Of a DNA stretch of 64,000 nt, positions 25,588-31,710 are shown piece after piece. This DNA is from Paenibacillus sp. S150 (GTDB lineage: Bacteria; Bacillota; Bacilli; Paenibacillales; Paenibacillaceae), in contig NZ_JACBYI010000028.1 in assembly GCF_019352175.1 (NCBI RefSeq), positions 1 through 64,000 of the forward strand, read 5' to 3'. Position 1 is the stretch's first letter, and each line of letters opens with the position of its first letter. The notes below the pieces were generated by a model. The model was not told the origin of the DNA and did not search any database. It worked only from the letters and a program-made list of their open reading frames with translations. A program made the translations under genes and the position numbers.

Positions 25588-26298
25588 ATGTCCTTTCAAA
25601 ACAGTGACAAGATTGAGCAGCTTAAGCAGGCTACACCAGCCAGAATCGGCATAGGCAGAGCAGGGACACGGCCTACCAGCCGGGAGCTGCTGAAGCTGCG
25701 CTGTGATCATGCGGCGGCTGTGGACTCGGTGTATGGCAGCGTCAGCAGCGGCCTTCTTGCTGAGTTGGGGCTGTTTACGGTGGAATCCGGCGCAGCGGAC
25801 CAGGAGCTGTACTTAAAGCGGCCGGATCTCGGCAGGCTTCTGCCGGAACACAGCATACAATTGCTGGCTGAGCGCTGTGCTCCTTCTCCGCAGGTTCAGA
25901 TTGTGGTCTCGGACGGTCTCAGCGCCGGTGCGGTTGAGCACAATCTGCGGGACATTTATCCGGCGCTGCTGGATTCGCTGCAGGTGCTGGGCCTGAGCGC
26001 AGGCACTCCCTTTTTTATCCGGAATGGGCGTGTGGGGATTATGAATGCGATTGGGGATCTTCTCCGTCCCGAGACTGTTGTGCTGCTGATCGGTGAGCGT
26101 CCAGGTCTGGTTACCTCCCGTTCCTTGAGTGCCTATCTCTGTTACAGGCCGCGTGCCGGGATGACCGATTCCGACCGGATGGTGATCTCCAATATTCATC
26201 AGGGCGGCACACCTCCCGTGGAAGCCGGGGCGTATATAGGCAGCCTGATCGCCAGAATGCTGGAGCAGAAGAAGAGCGGCGTTGGACTGCTGCTGTAG
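25588..26298 (+). CDS. eutC: ethanolamine ammonia-lyase small subunit
   Basis: A 236-residue subunit that completes the cobalamin-binding active site of the lyase. Recognisable: ARIGIGRAGTRPTSRELLKLRCDHAAA, VVSDGLSAGAVEHN, LLIGERPGLVTSRSLSAY and ISNIHQGGTPPVEAGAY. E. coli EutC is longer (295) because of an N-terminal extension. ATG 25588 has a perfect AGGAGG; the open frame starts 25 codons earlier. It ends the eut cluster. No permease, aldehyde dehydrogenase, regulator or microcompartment gene is adjacent. Confidence 0.95.
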   Translation: MSFQNSDKIEQLKQATPARIGIGRAGTRPTSRELLKLRCDHAAAVDSVYGSVSSGLLAELGLFTVESGAADQELYLKRPDLGRLLPEHSIQLLAERCAPSPQVQIVVSDGLSAGAVEHNLRDIYPALLDSLQVLGLSAGTPFFIRNGRVGIMNAIGDLLRPETVVLLIGERPGLVTSRSLSAYLCYRPRAGMTDSDRMVISNIHQGGTPPVEAGAYIGSLIARMLEQKKSGVGLLL

Positions 26299-26626
26299 GT
26301 GCGGTTCAAGCGCTTAAGCGGGCGGCGGGTCCGCAGAACAGCAAGCCCTGAGCTGAGCTCAGCCAGGAGGCCGCAACGGCATAACGCTGTCTCGTCCCCA
26401 AGTTTGCCATATTCGCTGTCCCCTGCCCTTCGCGGCAGTGGGTATTTTGTGTGGAAACCTGTGAAAAACGTCGAAAAACAGGCTTATTATGCCATCTACT
26501 TTATCGCCGGTTAATACTTTCGCTTTATGCTGATCAGAGAGTGACAAAATTCACGAGGAAAAGCGTAATCTCCTTTCAGTCGTTAGATTGGGACTTCGGG
26601 CCAAGTTGGGCGAAGTTGGGTTGTGA
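26299..26626. other. intergenic DNA where base composition drops
   Basis: No gene is supported here. GC content falls sharply from about 26440 onward and stays low through the racemase gene and the regulator remnant, marking a left boundary of a compositionally different patch. A GAGCTGAGCTCAGC palindrome lies near 26350. Confidence 0.55.
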
Positions 26627-26655
26627 TTGTGAAATTGAGAAAAATTCTATATAAG
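26627..26655 (+). promoter_or_regulatory. candidate promoter of the racemase gene
   Basis: TTGTGA, a 17-base spacer and TATAAG, 45 bases before the ATG. Confidence 0.5.
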
Positions 26656-26700
26656 CAGAAAATTGAATTACAGATTAATTATATTAATGGATAGATTATT

Positions 26701-27366
26701 ATGAAAAAAATTGGGATCGTAGGCGGCATCGGCCCGGCTTCAACATTGGATTATTATAGTGGTATCATTAACGGATTCAGGCAAAAAACAAATGACGATA
26801 ACTACCCTGAAATTGTTATAAACAGTATTAATATGACTGAAATGCTTTCATATGTTTCATGTCAGGACTGGGATGCTCTGGTTGATTTATTACTGAAAAG
26901 TATAAAGAATTTAGCAAAAGCAGGAGTGGAGCTTGCGTCCATTGCTTCAAATACACCGCATATAGTGCCACTCATAAGCATTGTTGAAGAAACATGCAAG
27001 TACGCACAATTAAAAAAATGCAAAAAAGTTGTCGTGATTGGTACGCAATTCACAATGAGTAGTGGCCTTTATGCCAAAGCGTTTAAAAAATATGCTATTA
27101 CAGCCGTTGTCCCATCGGAATGTGAGCAGACAGCAATCCATAACATCATTTTCCCAAAGCTGGAGGAAGGTATTGTCTTGCCGGAAGACAGACAAAAAAT
27201 CGAGATTACGGAACGCTTATTGGTGGAACAGAGTGCAGACGGACTGGTTCTTGGGTGTACGGAGTTGCCGTTAATAATTAAAGATAAAGATTTGGATACT
27301 TTAATTCTTAATACAACCCAAATACATATTGAAGCAATTGTTAATTCTATATGGCAAGCATTATAA
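26701..27366 (+). CDS. aspartate/glutamate racemase family protein
   Basis: A 221-residue enzyme of the Asp/Glu racemase superfamily (KKIGIVGGIGPASTLDYY at the start). The C-terminal catalytic cysteine is present in LVLGCTELPL, but the N-terminal one is replaced by serine (ASNTPH, Ser83, where CNT is usual). Some broad-specificity amino-acid racemases of the YgeA type also have a non-cysteine at this place, so it may still be active, perhaps in one direction or on other substrates. The gene is much richer in A and T than its neighbours and has only a weak ribosome binding site, which suggests recent transfer. Confidence 0.85.
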   Translation: MKKIGIVGGIGPASTLDYYSGIINGFRQKTNDDNYPEIVINSINMTEMLSYVSCQDWDALVDLLLKSIKNLAKAGVELASIASNTPHIVPLISIVEETCKYAQLKKCKKVVVIGTQFTMSSGLYAKAFKKYAITAVVPSECEQTAIHNIIFPKLEEGIVLPEDRQKIEITERLLVEQSADGLVLGCTELPLIIKDKDLDTLILNTTQIHIEAIVNSIWQAL

Positions 27367-27422
27367 GCATAAAATGAGGTTGACAAATTTCAATTGATCA
27401 TGGGAGTATCTTAATGTATTTA

Positions 27423-27445
27423 CATATACTTCTTTGAAGTATATG
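27423..27445. other. perfect inverted repeat after the racemase gene
   Basis: CATATACTTC and GAAGTATATG flank a TTT loop, a perfect 10-base hairpin. A second hairpin, GGACACTTTCCGC against GCGGCAAAGTGTCC, lies at 27454-27483. The first may end racemase transcripts although it has no T-run. Confidence 0.6.
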
Positions 27446-27487
27446 ACCCACTCGGACACTTTCCGCTTCGCGGCAAAGTGTCCCCAT

Positions 27488-27781
27488 TTAATTATCCTCC
27501 TGATATAAAAGTGTGAGTAGCCCATTCAACCTTTCAAGATTTATTCCGCTGGCACGGGCAATTTCAATTGCTTTTGCTAAATGCTCCTCTATCTTTTTTT
27601 ACTGTTCTTCAAGATAGAAATCTTGATTTTGTGCTGATACATAGCAGCCCTTACCGGCTGTCGTTTCAATAAGGCCTTCTTCAAGGCCTTCTTATTGCAA
27701 AGTCGCATACGCTTTTTGTACGGTTAAAACGCTTATTTTCAGCGATTTTGCCAATGAGCGTACCGAAGGAATTGCCTCTCC
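27488..27781 (-). pseudogene. decayed GntR-family (YtrA-type) transcription regulator
   Basis: On the minus strand the reading GEAIPSVRSLAKSLKISV then LTVQKAYATLQ is the DNA-binding domain of a YtrA-like GntR regulator. A stop follows, then IETTAGKGCYVSAQNQDFY and LEEQ, a second stop, and KKIEEHLAKAIEIARASGI through to a normal TAA at 27488. A short duplication (GAAGGCCTT twice) lies at the first stop. The N-terminal part is missing: a TGA immediately precedes the homology, and TTAGTG-type repeats begin 20 bases further. An AGGAGG and ATG of a following gene remain, but that gene is gone. Confidence 0.85.
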
Positions 27782-27800
27782 TCATCCAAAGAGCAGCCAT

Positions 27801-27984
27801 TTAGTGGGAAAAAGTAACACTAATCCACCGCATGCGGATCCTGGATCATCCCTAGTGGGAAAAAGTACAACTAATCCGGCTGAAATCAGGCATTTGGGGG
27901 GAGCGGGCCTCCATTAGGTGTACAAAATCCCACTAAAGCCCGTTCAAGCCAGAATTCCAGCCCATTAGTGTTACTTTTTACACT
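27801..27984. repeat. cluster of four TTAGTG-type short repeats
   Basis: Direct copies at 27801-27824 (TTAGTGGGAAAAAGTAACAC...) and 27852-27875, and inverted copies at 27913-27937 and 27964-27984. Each unit is about 24 bases and is bounded by TTAGTG and its reverse complement CACTAA. Spacers are 27-38 bases, unlike each other. The cluster separates two gene fragments, the GntR remnant and the GGDEF remnant. Confidence 0.85.
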
Positions 27985-28069
27985 TCGCTTCCGTTCCCTA
28001 TGAACCTCCTTGCGCTCCATCAGCTTGATAAGCATTATGCCCTTGTGCGTACTTGGTTATTTGAGCAAG

Positions 28070-28303
28070 ATTATTCACACATTCGCGTTGCAGGGATTTG
28101 TGCTGACCGAGAGCCGCTCAGGCGCAATGGAAGAAATCCCGCTGGCCTCCGTCTCGGTAGCCGTTGTCACCAACCGCTTCCGGCGCTTCGATTCCATCGA
28201 GGACCTCTCAGGCGAGGCTGCAAGGCTCAAGAAGAAATGCAAAATGATTCAAGGCAGCAGTTATGCGGATGACCAGGATCTCTCTGTAAGCCCGCTGGGC
28301 TGA
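28070..28303 (+). pseudogene. C-terminal fragment of a GGDEF-type signalling protein
   Basis: The reading FALQGFVLTESRSGAMEEIP, LASVSVAVVTNRFRRF and AARLKKKCKMIQGSSYADD resembles the C-terminal part of GGDEF domains from longer response proteins. The active-site half and everything before it are missing; the frame upstream of about 28070 shows no resemblance. No ribosome binding site fits. It is probably the remains of a gene cut by the repeat-rich DNA just upstream. The family assignment comes from memory of related proteins and is moderate. Confidence 0.6.
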
Positions 28304-28403
28304 TGCCGGAAGCGCTGAAAGGGTGGTATGCTTGATCAACAAACGTCAATGCGGTAATATTGACAACAATAAGAGCATGCCAAGACCCTTTCAGTGGAGT
28401 GTG

Positions 28404-28847
28404 ATGATAATGCATGGCAAGGGGATGGAATCGTGGGGGGTGTACGAACCCTTCCACATCATGCTGAATGAATACAGGGTGGCCGATATTGTTGTAACAC
28501 CGTATGCGAGAGGCCGTTTTGCAGACCGGATCAAACAGGAAGACGGCAAGGACGGAGATCTATGCGCGTGGATATGGCAGTGCGTGAAGCAGAACCGGGT
28601 AAGGCCCTATTCTCAGAGTGAGTATAGTGCGTACCTGATCGACAACGACACGTCGGTTGTGGTCGAGTTCAAGGAGCTTCAGGGTGTAACAACACTTTCC
28701 GGACATCCGCTGTATGTGATGGTGGTGGTTACCTTTCTCGGTCAAATTTCCGCCACTCCCCAGCTGCGGGACCTGAAGAGTTATTTTTCGTGGCTGCGCT
28801 ATTCCCGCCGCATGAAGCTGATGAAGAAACGCCGCAGACGCAGGTAA
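28404..28847 (+). CDS. hypothetical protein
   Basis: A 147-residue soluble protein that I do not recognise. It has ESWGVYEPFHIMLNEYRVAD and a hydrophobic strand region (HPLYVMVVVTFLGQI), and ends in a very basic tail (SRRMKLMKKRRRRR) that could bind nucleic acid or the membrane surface. The start is chosen at ATG 28404 after GGAG; the frame is open 27 codons further. A terminator follows. The composition is like the surrounding core genes, so it lies just outside the AT-rich patch. Confidence 0.6.
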   Translation: MIMHGKGMESWGVYEPFHIMLNEYRVADIVVTPYARGRFADRIKQEDGKDGDLCAWIWQCVKQNRVRPYSQSEYSAYLIDNDTSVVVEFKELQGVTTLSGHPLYVMVVVTFLGQISATPQLRDLKSYFSWLRYSRRMKLMKKRRRRR

Positions 28848-28870
28848 CGAAAGACACAGTTACAGAGAAG

Positions 28871-28900
28871 GCATGCGGCGGAAGGCTGCATGTTTTTTTT
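28871..28900 (+). terminator. terminator before the LysR gene
   Basis: GCATGCGGC and GGCTGCATG form an imperfect 8-9 base stem with a short GGAA-type loop, followed by eight T residues. Confidence 0.8.
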
Positions 28901-28926
28901 GAATTTTACGAAGGAGTCCTGAGCGT

Positions 28927-29826
28927 ATGAATTTTCATCAGCTACATATTTTTTATACCGTTTCCGAGCGCGGAAGCTTTTCGGCTGCAGCACAGACGCT
29001 GCATATGACACAGCCGGCGGTGACGATGCAGGTCCAGGCGCTGGAGGATTATTTTGGAGCCAAGCTGTTTGACCGTTCCAGCAAAAAAATCATGCTCTCC
29101 GAGGCCGGCCGCACCCTGCTGCCGTTCGCGCTGCGCAGCATTCAGCTTATGAGGGAGACGGACCAGGCGATGTCGGCGTTTACCCATATGCTGGAGGGCC
29201 GCCTGCTGCTGGGAGCGAGTCTGACGATCGGGGAATATGTGCTGCCGCGCCTGCTGGGTCCGTTTGGCAAAGAGTACCCGCATATCTCGATCATGATGAA
29301 GGTAATGAATACCTCGCAGCTGATGGAGGAGATTCACAAGCACCAGCTGAATTTCGGCTTGATCGAGGCCCCGGTGTCCCACCCCGATACGGTGATTGAA
29401 CCGGTTATGGGGGATGAGCTGAAGCTGATTGTGCCCCGCGGGCACCCGCTTGCCGATATCAACGAGGTAACGCTGGAGGAAGCGCTGAAGCATCCGTTTG
29501 TGCTGCGTGAGCAGGGGTCCGGGACCCGGCGGGTCATGGAGGAACAGCTGCTGGCCAAAGGGCTGGACCCGGGCGCGATGCGTGTGGTGATGGAGCTGGG
29601 AAGTACGGGAGCCGTGAAATCAGCGGTGGAAGCGGGACTTGGCATTACCATTATCTCTGCGTCCTCGGTCAAGCATGAGGTGACACTGGGGTTGCTGAAG
29701 ATAGTCAACATTACGGATGCTTCCTTTAAAAGGCAGTTTTATGCGATTCACCTGAAATCGACGCTGCTGCCGATATCGGCGGTTACGTTTCTGACTTTTT
29801 TGCGTGAACATGCGGGTGATCTGTAA
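28927..29826 (+). CDS. LysR-family transcription regulator
   Basis: A 299-residue regulator. Residues 1-60 form the winged helix-turn-helix (MNFHQLHIFYTVSERGSFSA, AAQTLHMTQPAVTMQVQALE) and the rest the two-lobed ligand-binding domain. It resembles the CysL/CysB-like LysR group, but the ligand and targets cannot be told from sequence. GAAGGAG precedes the ATG. No divergent target gene is adjacent; the hypothetical gene upstream runs in the same direction and has its own terminator. Confidence 0.9.
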   Translation: MNFHQLHIFYTVSERGSFSAAAQTLHMTQPAVTMQVQALEDYFGAKLFDRSSKKIMLSEAGRTLLPFALRSIQLMRETDQAMSAFTHMLEGRLLLGASLTIGEYVLPRLLGPFGKEYPHISIMMKVMNTSQLMEEIHKHQLNFGLIEAPVSHPDTVIEPVMGDELKLIVPRGHPLADINEVTLEEALKHPFVLREQGSGTRRVMEEQLLAKGLDPGAMRVVMELGSTGAVKSAVEAGLGITIISASSVKHEVTLGLLKIVNITDASFKRQFYAIHLKSTLLPISAVTFLTFLREHAGDL

Positions 29827-29857
29827 GGAAGGATATTAAATCCGCTGCAGAATATTT

Positions 29858-30012
29858 CCCGCTGAAACGGTACGCTTTCTTTTAGAAGCGTGGTGAAAAA
29901 GTGTCCGGAGAGCCGATAGGGAGCTACAACAGCGGGTGGAAACCCCTACCCGGCCGTAGGCCACGACAAAATCACCACACTTTTAAAAGGCGGCTGAAGC
30001 CGTTGCGGCTGG
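29858..30012 (+). repeat. interspersed stem-loop repeat, copy 4, split by an insert
   Basis: The left arm CCGCTGAAACGGTACG (29859-29874) and the right arm CTTTTAAAAGGCGGCTGAAGCCGTT (about 29979-30004, in two parts here) are about 100 bases apart instead of next to each other. Between them lies a stretch bounded by the inverted repeat GTGGTGA (29890-29896) and TCACCAC (29972-29978), with internal paired strings such as CGGGT/ACCCG and GGCC/GGCC. It looks like a compact structured insert in a copy of the repeat. Confidence 0.6.
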
Positions 30013-30077
30013 ATGCGGCAAATCGCTTGTATGGATTATTATGGAATTCATGCTGGATAAACGAGCGGGGGATACGT

Positions 30078-30692
30078 ATGGCAATTGTGCTGCCGGGAGA
30101 AAAAGTCACGCTGAGGGACCTGACGGAAGAGGATATCCGCAAAATTTATTACTATGAATATGAAGCCGAGGACAGGGAGCATCTGCTCTGGAACGGACCT
30201 TACGGAACGCGGACATGGGAGAGCTATGAAGAGTTCGCACCGAAGTTTGCAGAGACCCTGGCGCTGGTGTATACCGACACGCCCCGCAGCCGTCTTGTGG
30301 TTGAAATTGACGGTGAACTCAAGGGGACGGTAAGCAGATACTGGGTGTCCAGGGAGACGAACTGGTTTGAGATCGGGATCGTGCTGTTCGATTCGCGGTA
30401 TTGGTCGGGCGGCTATGGAACCGAGGCGTTTGGAATGTGGATGAAATATCTGTTTGATTCACTGGATACGGTCCGGCTGGGGATCGGCACATGGTCGGGC
30501 AATGTCCGAATGATGGGGCTGGCCGCCAAATGCGGCATGATTGAGGAAGCGCGGGTACGCAAAGCCCGGATCGTGCGCGGTGAGTATTACGATGCCGTCA
30601 AGATGGGAATTCTTCGCGAGGAATGGGATGCGGCCAAGGCCCAACAATTTGAAGGGCGGGATAGAGACTATGCAACAAGAAAGCAAGATTAG
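30078..30692 (+). CDS. GNAT-family N-acetyltransferase (RimJ/RimL type)
   Basis: A 204-residue protein with the GNAT fold, of the RimJ/RimL-like branch: VTLRDLTEEDIRKIY at the start, IGIVLFDSRYWSGGYGTEAFG for the acetyl-CoA binding turn, and NVRMMGLAAKCGMIEEARVRKAR in the C-terminal part. It should transfer an acetyl group to an unknown amine. ATG 30078 has GCGGGGGAT upstream; the open frame runs 59 codons further back through the split repeat. Its end overlaps the next gene by 23 bases. Confidence 0.87.
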   Translation: MAIVLPGEKVTLRDLTEEDIRKIYYYEYEAEDREHLLWNGPYGTRTWESYEEFAPKFAETLALVYTDTPRSRLVVEIDGELKGTVSRYWVSRETNWFEIGIVLFDSRYWSGGYGTEAFGMWMKYLFDSLDTVRLGIGTWSGNVRMMGLAAKCGMIEEARVRKARIVRGEYYDAVKMGILREEWDAAKAQQFEGRDRDYATRKQD

Positions 30693-31572
30693 CCCCTTAA
30701 AGGATCAAGCAGACAACGGATTCTCAGGCAGAGCCGATTTGCATACCCACACATTATCTTCGGATGGAATGCAGCCTCCGGCAGAGAATGTACGGCTGGC
30801 TTATGAAAAAGGGCTGGCGGCGGTGGCGGTCACGGATCATGATACTGTAGCCGGTGTGGCGGAAGCGCTCGAAGCGGGCCGGAAGTATGGCATTGCTGTC
30901 GTGCCCGGAGTAGAAATCAGCACAAGGGCCGGAGGCAAAGAAATCCATGTGCTGGGGTATTACATTGATACACAGCAGGAGCTGTTTCTGTCCCGGCTGG
31001 CCGAGCAGAGAGATACCCGCGCCCGGCGGAACGAGGCTATTATAGCCAAGCTGAAGGGGCTTGGCATTAAGATTACCCTGGATCAGGTGGTGGCAGGAAT
31101 AGGCCGTGGGCTGAAGCCTGACGAGAGTGTCGGCCGACCGCATATTGCCGATGAACTGGTGCGTCTGGGGGCAGCTGAAGATATGCGCGATGCGTTTGAC
31201 AAATATCTGGCAGAGGGTGCAGCGGCCTATGTATCGCCGCCGCGCATCACGCCGGAGCTGGCCTGCCAATGGATTGCCGAGGCGGGCGGTTCGGCGGTGC
31301 TGGCGCATCCCGGAATATATGGAGACGATGAGCTGGTCCGCGGCATCATTGAGCGCAGCGGGCTGCGCGGCATCGAGGCGTATCACTCGGATCATGGTCC
31401 AGCGGATGAAGAACGCTGCCTCCTGCTCGCCGAAGAATTCGGGCTGCTGGTCACCGGCGGCTCGGATTTCCACGGTGCACGCCAGGGCGTTGTGTTCCAC
31501 GGCGAAATCGGCAGCGTTTCGGTACCGGCCGCGGTGCTGGAGCAGCTGAAGAGCGCTTCGGACCGGACTTAG
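30670..31572 (+). CDS. PHP-domain phosphoesterase (YciV/TrpH type)
   Basis: A 300-residue metal-dependent phosphoesterase. PHP metal ligands are seen in DLHTHTLSSDG, VTDHDT, PGVEIS, HVLGYY, AHPG and SDFHG. Relatives such as E. coli RNase AM (YciV) remove 5' nucleotides or 3'-phosphates from small nucleotides and RNA; which activity this one has is unknown. ATG 30670, with GGCGGG upstream, lies inside the end of the acetyltransferase gene, so the two are translationally linked. A long hairpin terminator follows. Confidence 0.87.
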   Translation: MQQESKISPLKDQADNGFSGRADLHTHTLSSDGMQPPAENVRLAYEKGLAAVAVTDHDTVAGVAEALEAGRKYGIAVVPGVEISTRAGGKEIHVLGYYIDTQQELFLSRLAEQRDTRARRNEAIIAKLKGLGIKITLDQVVAGIGRGLKPDESVGRPHIADELVRLGAAEDMRDAFDKYLAEGAAAYVSPPRITPELACQWIAEAGGSAVLAHPGIYGDDELVRGIIERSGLRGIEAYHSDHGPADEERCLLLAEEFGLLVTGGSDFHGARQGVVFHGEIGSVSVPAAVLEQLKSASDRT

Positions 31573-31642
31573 GTATCGGGCAGGTGAAGGGATTGAGCCG
31601 AACGCGGCGCGCGGCACGAACACCGGCGTGGCTCAATATTGA

Positions 31643-31693
31643 AATAACCTCCAGTCCATTGACGCTGCAGCGTCTCCGGACTGGAGGTTATTT
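31643..31693 (+). terminator. bidirectional terminator between the PHP gene and rqcH
   Basis: AATAACCTCCAGTCC and GGACTGGAGGTTATT pair over 15 bases; the loop holds its own palindrome GACGCTGCAGCGTC. It lies between convergent genes and has T-rich sides. Confidence 0.85.
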
Positions 31694-31710
31694 GCCTACC
31701 CGCGCAATAC

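Noticed and set aside
27801..27984. Possible small CRISPR array
   Set aside because: Units are in mixed orientation, spacers vary in length, repeats are diverged and no cas gene is present.
29901..30077. 59-codon upstream extension of the GNAT gene
   Set aside because: It reads through the split repeat and its insert; a good ribosome binding site lies before ATG 30078.
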